A stretch of DNA of 64,000 bases from Phytophthora quininea (GCA_011947345.1 JAAVTG010000614.1:620001-684000), one strand, 5' to 3'; shown: positions 1 through 9,825, counted from the stretch's first letter. Notes: generated by a model not told the origin, from the sequence alone. Numbers and translations are program-made.

Positions 1-185
1 CACGCGGCATCCAGCGAGCGCTGAGTCACCGCGAGCGTCGCGGTGACGGGCTTGCCCCGTGTCGAGCGCCAGCGTCGGAACCACTCTCGCATCTCGTCGG
101 GACTCAGCGGGGCCTCGAAGCCGCTGCAGTCGTGCAGCGGCCATTCTCGGAGTATCTGCGCGTAGGTGTCACGTGGGGTGTTCAT
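1..185 (-). CDS. Partial ORF at window edge, likely start of a retroelement gag
   Basis: An open frame starts at an ATG at 185 on the minus strand and runs off the window edge without a stop, giving about 61 codons. The visible peptide is polar and Arg/Glu/Trp rich (DEMREWFRRW) with no signal peptide or domain I recognise. It lies directly downstream of a hairpin-rich leader with a tRNA-primer-like site (318-337), which is where gag would sit in an LTR retrotransposon. The gag assignment is inference from position only. It could also be an ordinary hypothetical gene. Confidence 0.3.
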   Translation of the reverse strand, partial: MNTPRDTYAQILREWPLHDCSGFEAPLSPDEMREWFRRWRSTRGKPVTATLAVTQRSLDAA

Positions 186-206
186 CGTGAAGCAGTTTGG
201 AGATTG

Positions 207-336
207 AGAAGCCCTGCAGGCTTCTTTCTAAGGTAGGGGTGGTGTGACGGGCTTCCGTCACATGGTCGCCGTGCACCACGGCGACCAATTAGATTAGCTT
301 ATATTTTGTTGGTTCACGGCGCCCAAGTCGGGCGCC
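207..336 (-). other. Leader with four consecutive perfect hairpins
   Basis: Four perfect inverted repeats lie in 130 bases just upstream of the edge ORF: 207-225 (7-bp stem, 5-nt loop), 243-262 (8-bp stem, 4-nt loop), 263-287 (11-bp stem, 3-nt loop) and 318-336 (7-bp stem, 5-nt loop). The last overlaps the candidate primer-binding site. All pairings were checked base by base. A structured leader is typical of retroelement RNAs (dimerisation, packaging); that role here is inferred. Confidence 0.55.
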
Positions 337-337
337 A
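318..337 (-). promoter_or_regulatory. Candidate reverse-transcription primer-binding site
   Basis: Read on the minus strand the segment begins TGGCGCCCGACTTGGGC. TGG plus GCGCC is the usual opening of a primer-binding site complementary to a tRNA 3' end in LTR retroelements. It lies about 130 bases upstream of the minus-strand ORF start. A short sequence beginning TGTAACGGGG lies farther upstream (395 leftwards) and could open an LTR, but I see no second copy in the window. Confidence 0.4.
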
Positions 338-395
338 CACAGATTGAATAGAGGAGAGTTATATTTTCCCCACAAGCAAGCACCGCCCCGTTACA

Positions 396-1222
396 GTAGC
401 TAACACTACAAAAATTCATTGTTCATTAGGAGACCTCCAATCGACTTGAGCTCGGTAAAAGATGAGAGCCCCTAAATCCCAGCCTCATCGAAGGGAATGT
501 ATATGCCCGAGTAAAGCGGCTTGAATCGACGCTTTCATCTTGGATGTCAATGTCCTGCCTGAGGGATATTGGTAGCTAGAACTGCAAACACGATACACTA
601 CTATAGATGTCATGGACTCCCGTCGCCGGGAATACCATGAGCAATATCGTTGGCAAACTCGAACCCCTGTCGCTGCTGGATCCTGAAAACCACTTCGTTT
701 TACACTGCCACCACAGTAAATGCATCAACTACAGATTTCCCCGGCAGATCTGGACCTGGACCTGCACATAAACCTTATAAAGTTGTCGAGCTCAGCACTG
801 CGATTTGCTGATCACGAATCACTAACGTATTGTTCTAGATTATTGTCTGGGCCAAAATAGTTCGTACCGAAATTCAAGGTCAGATTACACATGGAAGATG
901 GTGACTTTCCATATACGATAGTTAGATATAAGGGTAATTCGCGTGCGTAGATTCCGATTTTGAGGTCAGATTTGGCCAATTCTGCGTCGTTTTTGAGCTA
1001 CAGCCGCTCCAAAAACTTTCTCGGCCGGCCAAAAGTTTGGGGAAAGGGCTCCAGTAGGGCTAACCGATCATCAGTCAAAACCTGAGGCTTTCATTGGCCC
1101 AGAACACAAACCACATGCCGGAACATATGGTGTTTGGGTTTAATTTAGGGTTACCAGGTGTTGATGCAGTCGAGCAATAAAACCAAGGTGCAACACAGCA
1201 AATCCAAGCAATTACTCCTGCA
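396..1222. other. No gene recognised
   Basis: About 0.8 kb of AT-richer sequence with stops in all frames. I see no domain-bearing ORF, RNA gene or clear repeat. Confidence 0.5.
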
Positions 1223-1743
1223 TTAGATTTCATAGGCATCCTTCATCGCTATCACTCGCTTCGCTTGCGAACTCTTCTTCTCCAACGTCTGCGCATTCGA
1301 TCTCTTCCTCTTGCAGTGCCTGTAGATATCGGTCTTCCTTTTCTGAACCTCCTCGTACGCATCTCGGCCTCGCTGCTTAATCTCACTAGGGTCTGTAAAA
1401 TGATACTTATTAATTCGGAGAGGTTTTTAATACTTAGCGCTAAAACGTTGGGGGCACTGACCTCGCTGGTCTTCGAGCTCTTGCTCTTCTTGAAGGCCGT
1501 CCTGACGTCCGCAATTGTGCTAGTAGGCTTCCCAATGTACTTGTGGACCCACTCGCGCGTGCGGCCAGCCAGTTGTGGGTCTTCTTGATGACCTTCGAGG
1601 AAGTTTTTGTTGGCACTCACAATCATTGCTCGCTCAGCGGCACTTGTCTTCTTCCCTCTTGTCATCGCCACAGCAATGCTAGCGAAATGGGGCTCATTCC
1701 TACAGAAAGAGGGTAGTTTCAGCATCATTTTGCGGGTCTGCAT
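1223..1743 (-). CDS. Small hypothetical protein, possibly spliced or element-derived
   Basis: An ORF opens at the ATG at 1743 and encodes a basic protein with a central stretch containing REWVHKYIGKP and TSTIADVRTAFKKSK, which resembles a helical DNA-binding head. The primary frame continues to 1252 through a low-quality tail. A possible GT...AG intron near 1400-1465 (acceptor-like TTTTACAG) would switch to a more natural Lys/Glu-rich helical C-terminus ending at TAA 1223-1225. I do not recognise the family. It may be the amino end of a transposon-encoded protein given the neighbouring element, but that is a guess. Confidence 0.35.
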
Positions 1744-2800
1744 GGTCTCATCCGCCTATTATTAGCTGAGCTACGCGTCGAAATGTCGAGCATTTTGTCT
1801 TCCCGGTACGAACTTTTTGGCCCAGACAATAGCATTGGTAGTTGCAAGTTGGCGGTGGAAGTTGGAGGGCTAAAGATGGAGCAGTGATACACGTGCACGA
1901 CGGCGGCGACACCATTTACGAACTCCCCATGCCATCAACATCTGTGCAAGAGAAGTACGTCCGGCTCACAATCGGCCAGGTGCTGATGCTATTAACAAGA
2001 TCTCATTACATTGCCGTCATGTCGAAACTTTGTTGATTCGCAGTCTTTTTGGGTCCCACCTTTCCAGATCTGCCGGGAAAGCTGTAGTACAGGGTTCCGC
2101 TTGAAATTGCGCCCCCGATCCCATTATTCCCTGCGCGGTCCTCCCTGCAAACTCCTTCCAGCCGGCACACTTGCATCCCCCGCCTTCATGTTGCAGGGCC
2201 TCAACAAGGTGTATCGCACAGTTTTCGAGCCAAAACACACCGACAACCGACGCCGAACGCCACGCTCGCGCACGCAGACAGCTGCAAGTCGCCCACGCCT
2301 CAAGTTTGTTAATGCGAGCTTGCCTCGAAGGGCTCCAAGGCGGAGTATGGGCACCGCCGCGGCCGCACTGACGTATTCTGGCCCTTTTCGTCCGGCTCAC
2401 CACGTTATCGAAGGCTCTCCCAACGCGATCCCTGTGCATCCGAGGTGTGGCGACCTTGGTGCTTCCTCGTTATCAAGAGCCACCACGACGCCACACGCTC
2501 TGCGCCTTCTCGATGCACTGCGAGCTCCGCCTGCAAACGCCCGCCGCCACCGCCATGCGAGATCGCAGGGAGGATGCGCGCTCCATCACCAAAAAGATTG
2601 CGGATCTGCGATTGCGTGAACGTGGTGCCGATGACGCGAGCCGCGCCCCGCGCTGATTGGCCCGCTCGCGCCCCTCCACCAACGTCAAGCGCCGCGATCC
2701 ATGCGACAGCGGCGACTTGCCCCGCTCTTGGCGGCCCGATTGAACGCCCGGTGTTCGCCAGACCGCCGAGCCGAGCCGAGCCGCTTGCTTGGCCAGCCAC
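1744..2800. other. No confident gene; upstream region of FAD oxidoreductase gene
   Basis: Only short overlapping ORFs without recognisable domains occur here on both strands. A short GAGCC tandem repeat lies near 2766-2783, just upstream of the core promoter candidate for the next gene. Confidence 0.5.
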
Positions 2801-2817
2801 TCGGTCATTCCCCAACC
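2801..2817 (+). promoter_or_regulatory. Inr/FPR-like core promoter
   Basis: The sequence GGTCATTCCCCAACC resembles the oomycete initiator plus flanking promoter region (consensus GCTCATTYYNCAWTTT). It lies about 80 bases upstream of the ATG at 2893, a usual distance for a short oomycete 5' UTR. Confidence 0.45.
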
Positions 2818-2892
2818 TTCTGGACGCGGCGCAAGCAGCCTCGCATCCACTGTAGCACCACCCCTTCTTCCACCACTCCCAACCAGACAGAC

Positions 2893-4077
2893 ATGCCTCG
2901 CATCCTCATCGTCGGTGGCGGCCCCGCGGGCGTCTCCGTGGCGCAGACGCTGGCCAGCGAGCTCACGGCCAAGGACGACACCGAGGTGCTCGTGCTCGAG
3001 AAGAGCAAGTTCTACTACCACGCCGTGGGCACGCCGCGCGCCGTGGTGGACGCCGCCTACACCAACAAGCTCTTCGTGCCGTACGACAGCGTGGTGCCGC
3101 CGTCGGCCAAGAGCTTCGTCAAGTTCCAGCGCGCCGTCGTCACGCGCATCGTGCCGGGCGCCAACGAGGTCGAGTACGCGGCCATCGGCGACGACGACGA
3201 GCTGCTGGCGGGGCCCGTCAAGTCGCTCTCGTACGACTACCTGGTGATCGCCACGGGCAGCACGTACACGGTGCCCATCAAGCAGCCGGCCAACAACTTC
3301 AAGCGCTCGACCACCGAGCAAAAGCTGGCCGAGGTGCGCGAGCACGTGCAGAACGCCAGCAGCGTGCTGGTGGTGGGCGGCGGCGCCGTGGGCGTCGAGG
3401 TGGCCGGCGAGATCAAGGCCAAGTACCCGAGCAAGAGCGTGACGATCCTCGAGAGCAAGGACAAGCTGCTGGCGGGCGAGAACGTGCGCGAGAAGTTCCG
3501 CACCAAGCTGGCCACGTACGTCAAGCGGCTGGGCGTCAAGGTGGTGCTGGGCGAGCGCCTGGAGACGCGCCTGGCGGGCAACGGCTTCGAGAAGCGCACG
3601 CTGCGCACCGACAAGGGCACGGAGATCGAGTCGGACGTGCAGCTGCTGTGCGGCGGCTTCAGCCCGACCACCGAGCTGGTGCGCAAGCTGGACGCGAGTC
3701 TCGTGACGCCCGAGGGCTTCGTCAAGGTCAACAGCAAGCTGCAGCTGGACAGCGCGCAGTACGCCAACGTGTACGCGCTGGGCGACGCCAGCAACAGCCC
3801 CGCGCCCAAGCGCGCCTTCTTCGCCGGCCAGCAGGGCAAGCACCTGGGCAGCGAGCTGGCGCTGGTGGCGCGCAAGACGCAGACCAACGTGAGCAAGCCG
3901 TTCCCCAAGGTGGAGGTGGAGCCGACGATGCTGCCGCTGGGCCCGAGCGGCGGGGTGTCCCAGCTGCCGGTCATGGGCGGTTTGGTCATGGGCAACCTCA
4001 TCACCAAGGCCATCAAGTCCAAGGACTACTTTGCCGGCATGACGTGGAAGAGTCTGGGCGCCGTGGTGCCCAACTGA
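2893..4077 (+). CDS. FAD/NAD(P)H oxidoreductase, AIFM2/FSP1-like
   Basis: Intact 394-codon ORF. The start chosen (MPRILIVGGG) puts the FAD-binding Rossmann motif GGGPAGVSVA at residues 8-17, as in the family; an upstream in-frame extension is low-complexity and unlikely. A second Rossmann motif, VVGGGAVGVEVAGE, near residue 160 binds NAD(P)H, and YALGDAS near residue 296 is the conserved FAD-contact motif. Order and length match human AIFM2 (373 aa) and fungal AIF-like flavoproteins, which reduce quinones and limit lipid peroxidation. I see no mitochondrial presequence, so a cytosolic or membrane-associated location is likely. It is one of few long genes here without a frame break. A gypsy element inserted about 300 bp downstream of its stop. 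Confidence 0.85.
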   Translation: MPRILIVGGGPAGVSVAQTLASELTAKDDTEVLVLEKSKFYYHAVGTPRAVVDAAYTNKLFVPYDSVVPPSAKSFVKFQRAVVTRIVPGANEVEYAAIGDDDELLAGPVKSLSYDYLVIATGSTYTVPIKQPANNFKRSTTEQKLAEVREHVQNASSVLVVGGGAVGVEVAGEIKAKYPSKSVTILESKDKLLAGENVREKFRTKLATYVKRLGVKVVLGERLETRLAGNGFEKRTLRTDKGTEIESDVQLLCGGFSPTTELVRKLDASLVTPEGFVKVNSKLQLDSAQYANVYALGDASNSPAPKRAFFAGQQGKHLGSELALVARKTQTNVSKPFPKVEVEPTMLPLGPSGGVSQLPVMGGLVMGNLITKAIKSKDYFAGMTWKSLGAVVPN

Positions 4078-4374
4078 ACCGGCCGTCGTCGTCCAGCGTT
4101 AGCGTAGTCATCCACACGGTTGTCGGGCTGGTCCAGGCAGCCTCGCGTGTACTCTTTCTTATATCCTCGCGAAATGAAAGCGACCGTATTTCTCTTCCTT
4201 TGCGTTGTGTTCTTTGTCGATACTATCGGTCACACTGCAATGTTTCTTTCGTCTTCTCGGGACACATGGGCAATGGAAATGCTAAAGCCAAAGACCGATT
4301 CGTCGTTGGCGTGCACGAATATCTTTCCACAGCAGCGTGCTGCGTAGTGGTTGAGAGTCTCATGCTGGATGTTG

Positions 4375-4379
4375 CCGGT
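4375..4379. repeat. Target-site duplication, left copy (CCGGT)
   Basis: CCGGT immediately precedes the left LTR and is repeated exactly at 10026-10030 after the right LTR. A 5-bp duplication is normal for Ty3/gypsy integration. Confidence 0.9.
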
Positions 4380-4547
4380 TGTTGTTTGTCGCCCTTGATC
4401 AAAAGTAGAAGTGAGTATATTAGCTTAGCCTGCGTTCGACTACAGCTACCTATGTATGCTTCGTTCGTTTCGAAACCAATGCGCCGTGGCTTTTGGGGCT
4501 GCAACCCCCGCTGCCGTGGTGCTTGTGGCGCTCGCCGCGCTACAACA
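4380..4547 (-). repeat. 3' LTR of gypsy element
   Basis: 168-bp long terminal repeat, identical to 9858-10025 over its length, with TGTTG/CAACA inverted ends. The polypurine tract lies immediately inside it. Confidence 0.93.
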
Positions 4548-4557
4548 CTTCCCCTCT
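4548..4557 (-). promoter_or_regulatory. Polypurine tract
   Basis: AGAGGGGAAG on the minus strand directly abuts the 3' LTR. This is the expected position and composition of the plus-strand primer for reverse transcription. Confidence 0.8.
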
Positions 4558-4711
4558 GCGAAGCCTGTGTATAAAAGTCAGTATGCAATGTGGCGTCACG
4601 TTACGCCACCGTCGGGTCACCTTCGTGTTACACGCAATGACCCTCCTGCACCACCGGAAAGCTGCAACCAGGCCAAGTCAACTTCAACTTGGCAGCAGCA
4701 ACCGAGTATCG

Positions 4712-5967
4712 CTACAGAGACAAGCCCAGTGCTTCACCCAGTGCTTGCACTGCACCTTCATCGAGATGAGAGCGCACGAAAGCTTTCACCGCGGCCGGGA
4801 CGTCCTGGACCAGTTCGACTGCCGGCTCCCACGAGTCTTCGGCAGCGTCCAGACCGCGCCAACGCACCAGCAGTTCATGACGCTTCTCCTTGGTATTGTA
4901 TCGTGCGGACAAAAACGAGTCCACCACGTGGCCCTCGCTATTGTGAGCGACGTGCCGCAGCAGGTCCTCCGTGACCGCTAACGAGCTGTCCGCGTAGAAC
5001 TTTAAACGGCTAGCGTGTGCTTCTCTACGCTCGCCCGTGACCAGGTTTTCAATTTCAAAGATCCAGTTCGAGGCTGCTGCTGTGACCTGGGCGGGTCCGC
5101 ACCACTTCACGCGTAGCTTGGCTCGAGTATGCTGCCAAACATCGGCATAAAGTACGAAATCGCCGACATCAAATTGCGGCATGGTGGTGCCTTTTTGCCA
5201 TCGCGGTGTTTTTGCTAGCCGCCCTTTTTTCTTGTTCGCTGTGACTGTGCGCTTGTGCATGTCGGCCAGCACAGCTTGCAGACGAGCGATGTTCACCTTC
5301 CTGCTGCTCTTAATTTCCTCTAGAGTAGCCACCTCTACTGGCTCTGGAACTGCAATGGGGTCCGTGGGGTTCATGGCCCTCAACCCCGTCATGGCTGTCA
5401 CGGGGGCCACTCCATCAATAGTCGAGCAAAGAGAATGATTTAGAATCATCTGAACAATTTTAATCACGCGGGGCCAGTCTGTCGGCTGCAGTCGCCACTC
5501 AGACAGCAGCGCCCTGCAGCACCGCAAGATCTCGCGGTTAACCACTTCCACAGTGCCGTTCGCCCACGGGCAACGAGCTGTTGTAAAGTGATGGTGAGCT
5601 CCCATTGCGTGTTGCATGTCCTCAATTATTTTGTTCTTAAAGTGTGTGCCTTGGTCTGTCACCCAAAACGGCACACACCAAAGCTTGCAAACCACTCCAT
5701 AAGAAATTCAAAAGTGTTCTCGGCTGTTGCCGCGTCAGTAGGCATTAAGCAGACAAATTTCGAGGCATCGTCCTTTATAACCAGTACATATTGCAGTTCT
5801 GAATCACTCTTGCCCATGTACATGTAATCCCAATGAATCACCTCATTGGGTTTGTCCGCGTGGACAGCTTCACCAAGTGGACGCGGCATTGGAGGACCTC
5901 CCGTTGAACTAGCACAGTGTAAGCAACGTTTCACGAAAAAGCCACGTCTTCCTTCAAGCTCTTCCAA
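4712..5967 (-). CDS. Integrase core and chromodomain of the gypsy element
   Basis: The segment opens with the end of the integrase zinc domain (RCLHCASS) and carries the catalytic core: HWDYMYMG holds the first Asp, VTDQGTHF the second, and the third acidic residue lies in WANGTVEVVNRE. The C-terminal 60 residues form a chromodomain: VVDSFLSARYN, then LLVRWRG and EDSWEPAVEL. Chromodomains steer integration towards marked chromatin. A one-base shift near 5670-5690, at a TTTTGGG run, separates the first Asp from the second. The C-terminus ends about 165 bp before the 3' LTR. Confidence 0.85.
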
Positions 5968-6503
5968 TAGAACTTAGAAGCAATCGTCGAGTGAGTCACA
6001 CCTGCAGCCCGGTGTCCTGCTACACCGAAATGCCCCACGACACAAATGCGGAGCTGCAGCTCCGACATCTCATCAGGAATCCAGATCTTATCTCCATCCA
6101 CCCGCCAGATACTGTCGTCGTCCGCCTTACTGGCTCCCTCGGGCGGTAATGCAGCATCCTGAGCCCGTTGAATCTCCACGAGTGATGGCCACGCGAACCC
6201 CGAGTCCAACTGCGGCGATAATGGCATTTGCAGGTGTCGGATTGCACAAATAGTTAGGAAACTAGAGCCCCATCTGGATAGTAGATCGGCCCATACATTT
6301 TCGTCTCCAGCGATATCGAAAATATCGTAGCGGTAGGCCATCAGCAGTAGCGACCAGCGATGCAGCTTGTCGGCCGTGTACTTGGGTACTGCGCTGGATA
6401 CCCCATGCGGATCGAAAATGTACCTCAAGTTTCGATGGTCTGTGAAAAGAGCGAAGCCATCAGCCCTGTGCAACAGGTAGTCCGCCCTACGGCAAGTCTC
6501 CAC
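5931..6503 (-). CDS. RNase H C-terminal part and integrase zinc domain of the gypsy element
   Basis: The first part contains the RNase H motifs FALFTDHRNLRYIF and DIFDIAGDENVWADLLSR. It is followed by a linker and the start of the HHCC integrase module (GHFGVAGHRAAGVTHSTI). It is joined to the reverse-transcriptase frame upstream and the integrase core downstream by single-base shifts in A and T runs respectively. It is therefore part of one pol polyprotein, not a separate gene. Confidence 0.8.
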   Translation of the reverse strand: METCRRADYLLHRADGFALFTDHRNLRYIFDPHGVSSAVPKYTADKLHRWSLLLMAYRYDIFDIAGDENVWADLLSRWGSSFLTICAIRHLQMPLSPQLDSGFAWPSLVEIQRAQDAALPPEGASKADDDSIWRVDGDKIWIPDEMSELQLRICVVGHFGVAGHRAAGVTHSTIASKFYWKSLKEDVAFS

Positions 6504-7974
6504 TATCGCGTAAGCTTCTTTTCATCTTTGCCCAGCGCTTAGCTGATCCCGAGAAAGTTCCGCTCAGCATCATTAAAGGTTGATGTTCTTGCTCGCCAAG
6601 TGGTTGGTGCTGCTGCTCCAACGGTATCTGAGTCACTGCTGCACCCCAGTGCAGGTCACTGGCATCTGTGAAGACGCACAAGCGCTTATCCGGGTCTGGG
6701 TGAGCCAACTGCAACGCCTTGCTCAACGCACTTTTGCAACGCTCAAAGCACTCTTGGTGTTCCCGACCCCAGCCGGTTTCACTTAGAGCCACCTTGCGTA
6801 CGAGCTGCTTCTTCCGACCACCCGCTTTGTTGTAGACTTCCTCCATGAGTAGTACTAGCGGATGCACTAACTTGTTATAGGTTGGTAATGAGCTGCGCAT
6901 CCAGTTCAGAGCGCATATAAACTGCTGCAACTCGTTCCCAGCTGATGGCGGCGGTAGGCGCATCAGTGCCTCAATTCGGGCGGGGTCGTGGCGTACACCA
7001 TCGCCCGACACCATGCGTCCGCACCACAGTGCTTCACGCAAGTAGAAAGCACATTTCGATGGATTCAGCTTAAGTCCTTTACTAGCGCAAATTTCTTGCA
7101 CTTTCACCAGCAACTGCAACAGGCCATCATCATCCTTCTCGTATCCCAGGAGATCGTCAATCCAGATGAGCAACCCGTTGTTAAATGCCTCCGCGAACAT
7201 GGCTTGCACTGTCGACTGAACATGAGCCACACTATTGGTTCCTCCCATGAGAACACGCGTGGGTGTGACCACTCCGTCCTCCGTGAGAATAGAATAAATC
7301 TCCTGGCAGTGAGCCGCCATCGCGAATTGAAAGAACCCCTTAAAGAAATCTAGCGAGAAGTAACGAGATGATCCTCGGAGGCGGTCAAATTCAACCTCGG
7401 GAATCGGCATCGGCCACACGACCTGTTCCACTTTCTCGTTTGCTAGTTTTACATCCACAGTCATCCGGAAATTCCCCACTCCTGGCTTCCGCACAATGTG
7501 GGGAGGCGAGCACCACTTACTCTGTGGGTTTCTGTAACACAAGCCCGCTTCCAGCAATTCACTTATGTGCTGCTTCAAGAATTCACGGTGTTCTGGCGAA
7601 TAGCGCCGCGCCCGGCACCGTACTGGAAGAGCTCCCGGTTTTAGCGATATCTCCATCGCTGGCATGTCAACGGGTGGGTCCTTCCCGATTTTCAGTCTGA
7701 ACACGTCTTTAAATTTCATTAGCACCACGCGCAGCTGCTCTACATACTCGCGGGACGCTCCAACTTCTCTTACATCAGCCAGCTTCTTTTCCAACTCCAT
7801 GACCACCTCGTCCACTTCTGATGTGGCTGTGTCGTCGAATCTCGGAAAACACGCACGATCTTCGTCATCTTGCATTTGTATTTCCTCAAGCGTGGGCTCG
7901 ATCGCCGACGGCGACCCAGAGTATGCAAGAACCTTTGAGAGCCCCTGTTCACAGTCGTCTTCAACATCCCCCAT
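6487..7974 (-). CDS. Reverse transcriptase and N-terminal RNase H of the gypsy element
   Basis: A 495-codon open frame with the gypsy RT fingers-palm order: FRMTVDVKLAN, FSLDFFKGFFQF, the catalytic box LLIWIDDLLGY (Trp in place of the common Tyr/Phe before xDD), then CAFYLREALWCGRMVSGDGV. The RNase H opens with LCVFTDASDLHWGAAV. The N-terminus extends into an acidic linker from the protease. The frame ends in an A-run where the homologous continuation lies one base out of phase. Confidence 0.88.
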   Translation of the reverse strand: MGDVEDDCEQGLSKVLAYSGSPSAIEPTLEEIQMQDDEDRACFPRFDDTATSEVDEVVMELEKKLADVREVGASREYVEQLRVVLMKFKDVFRLKIGKDPPVDMPAMEISLKPGALPVRCRARRYSPEHREFLKQHISELLEAGLCYRNPQSKWCSPPHIVRKPGVGNFRMTVDVKLANEKVEQVVWPMPIPEVEFDRLRGSSRYFSLDFFKGFFQFAMAAHCQEIYSILTEDGVVTPTRVLMGGTNSVAHVQSTVQAMFAEAFNNGLLIWIDDLLGYEKDDDGLLQLLVKVQEICASKGLKLNPSKCAFYLREALWCGRMVSGDGVRHDPARIEALMRLPPPSAGNELQQFICALNWMRSSLPTYNKLVHPLVLLMEEVYNKAGGRKKQLVRKVALSETGWGREHQECFERCKSALSKALQLAHPDPDKRLCVFTDASDLHWGAAVTQIPLEQQHQPLGEQEHQPLMMLSGTFSGSAKRWAKMKRSLRDSGDLP

Positions 7975-8009
7975 GTCCCAGACTTCCTGTAAACTCTAAG
8001 CCGCTGCAA

Positions 8010-8570
8010 TCAATTTTTCGAGCTGTAGCCTAAACGCTCCATGATGTAGTACGAAAGCAGTAAATCACCAACCCCAGGCGGAAGGCGGTCCTCCGTGACC
8101 CAACAAATCACGTTCCTCAAAATCAAAGGTCCTCCTGGAGTCCTAAAGCGCAAATTCAGCTTGGCCTTAGATTTAACAGGTACTGGCTTAGCCCCCACGC
8201 CTGTCACGCTTGACGGCTTTGCTAACGACTGCATCTCCACCTCTCCTCCGGCCGACTTCAAGTCTCTAAGCAATTTCATTGTCACCAAAGAAACGGATGC
8301 AGCACTGTCGGGAGTGATTAGAGTCTCCACCACTCCCATCACTAGACACGGTATCGATGCAGACGACTCATGCGTTGCTCTTTCGCAAACAGCCGCCAAG
8401 ACGGGTTTCATCACCTTCTTTCCCATGCTCTTCTCATATATTTCCTTTGCCTCCAGTGGACTAGCAATGTTGGGGCATTGAAAAACTCCATGAGTCGGAT
8501 CGCCACATTTAAAACGCTTTTTGTCCGGCTTGTCTGTCTTAGAGGGCACCGGGAGCTTCGCCTTGCGCAT
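8010..8570 (-). CDS. Nucleocapsid knuckle and aspartic protease of the gypsy element
   Basis: Near the start is an incomplete CCHC zinc knuckle, RFKCGDPTHGVFQC. The first Cys expected three residues before the second is Arg; the codon is CGT where TGT would be Cys, a single transition. The protease carries LITPDSAASVSLV, with DSA instead of the usual DSG/DTG. The segment lies in the same frame as the gag piece ending at 8634, separated only by an in-frame TAG within a Gly/Pro-rich linker. It ends at an A-run before the RT frame. Confidence 0.75.
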   Translation of the reverse strand: MRKAKLPVPSKTDKPDKKRFKCGDPTHGVFQCPNIASPLEAKEIYEKSMGKKVMKPVLAAVCERATHESSASIPCLVMGVVETLITPDSAASVSLVTMKLLRDLKSAGGEVEMQSLAKPSSVTGVGAKPVPVKSKAKLNLRFRTPGGPLILRNVICWVTEDRLPPGVGDLLLSYYIMERLGYSSKN

Positions 8571-8633
8571 CGGAGTCGCTGACTTAGCCTCGCACGGTGT
8601 GGCTTTACCTCCTCCAGGTCCTCGTGGGCCCTT

Positions 8634-9825
8634 CTACCCTGGTCCGGTCGATCCGAACGTTGGTGACGAGTTAAAGCTACTCTTTGTTGCTGAGTGCACC
8701 GCGATGTGCGCCTCGAACCGCATGAACCCTTCGAGTTCCGTGCGAAGCCACTTCAGGAACGCTTGAATATTTGACTTCGTTGTCTTGTGCGTTTGACGCC
8801 CTAATTGATCCTTCACAGCCGCCTTAAAGGCTGGCGGTCTTAGAGCCTCCACTAAATATCCAACAACTTTCTTTGGTTCCGTTTGAATCACATCTTCCAT
8901 GTTCAATCGGTCCACAATAGTGTAAAAATCTGCCATGAGCCGCGAAAGGCGTGATTCAGCATCCTGCAAGTCAGTGTTCATGCAGAGACTTTTCACTTCT
9001 TTCTCCAGAGTCTTGTGCGCAGTGTGGTCTGGGATGTGAGCGGACAGAAAGTAGTTCATCCATTCCGTCTCGGTAACATCTTTTCATCTTTGAAAAGCTC
9101 AAAGCCACAAATGCGCACCACCGTGCTTTGCTCAATGCAAGCACTGAGAGGCATCACAAATATACTCGCTTGTGTGCCTTGATTCAACGCTTTAATACGT
9201 CGTGTATAAATGGCGTAACTGTCCATGAAGTCACGCTTCTCCTTCTTGGAGCTGCCTCTGTATATCGGGGGTACAGGCAGGTTGGTTCCAGCCGCGACTG
9301 TGACAGCAGGCGTCTCAGAGCTGTGGTTCACCGTTGGGGGTGCCGCTCCTTGCTCGAAAGCACCCCAGCGTGCCTGAAGATGAGGCTGCACTGCCTCTGC
9401 GAGGCTCTCCAGACGCTTCCCTGAATCCCCACAGCTTCTTCAGCCGCTTTCAACAATCGGAACTGCTCTTCGAGGAAACGCCGGTGCTCTTCCATTTGCT
9501 GCTTCATGTCTTGCTGCTGCTCGAGCATGGCCAACTGTCGGTCGTGCTGTTGCTGAAGATATTCCGCTGTCTTAGCTGCCAGATGATCCTGCTGGCGCTT
9601 CACCTGCCCAAGCTGCTCGGCAGTCATCTGCTGCACTGCCGCGGAGTGCTGAGCAAGCGCTTCAACTTGGCGTCGCGCTTCCCCGCCCTGCATTACCGCC
9701 GTTCGTGTCGTTGTTTCCCGGGTCAACGTCAACTCACGATCTGTATATGGTGGTAGTGGCGGGTAGACTGCAATCGGCATCCCCGTCTCAGAGTGAGGAA
9801 CCATCGCCTCGTCGGACTCCTCCAT
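8634..9825 (-). CDS. Gag of the gypsy element, frame-broken
   Basis: The ATG at 9825 lies only 32 bases from the 5' LTR. The first 165 residues hold a Gln-rich coiled coil (QQHDRQLAMLEQQQDMKQQ). The capsid-like region continues in two other frames (9056-9391 and 8634-9059) with motifs such as SKKEKRDFMDSYAIYTRR and NMEDVIQTEPKKVVGYLVEAL, as in oomycete gypsy gag. The two shifts lie near 9440 and 9075, and the last part ends in TAG at 8634-8636. Whether the element is truly dead depends on whether these homopolymer shifts are real. Confidence 0.7.

Noticed and set aside
2473..3843. 456-codon antisense ORF across the FAD oxidoreductase gene
   Set aside because: Shadow of a GC-rich coding strand; composition is His/Leu/Ala repeats without domains, and the plus-strand gene is clear.
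4120..4347. Small ORF with a hydrophobic, signal-peptide-like stretch downstream of the FAD gene
   Set aside because: Lies in the probable 3' UTR, has no further domain and no RxLR or similar effector motif.
8600..8640. Programmed TAG readthrough between gag and protease
   Set aside because: The stop is in frame within a Gly/Pro-rich linker, but I see no downstream pseudoknot, and the coding region has many other lesions; a point mutation or error is simpler.
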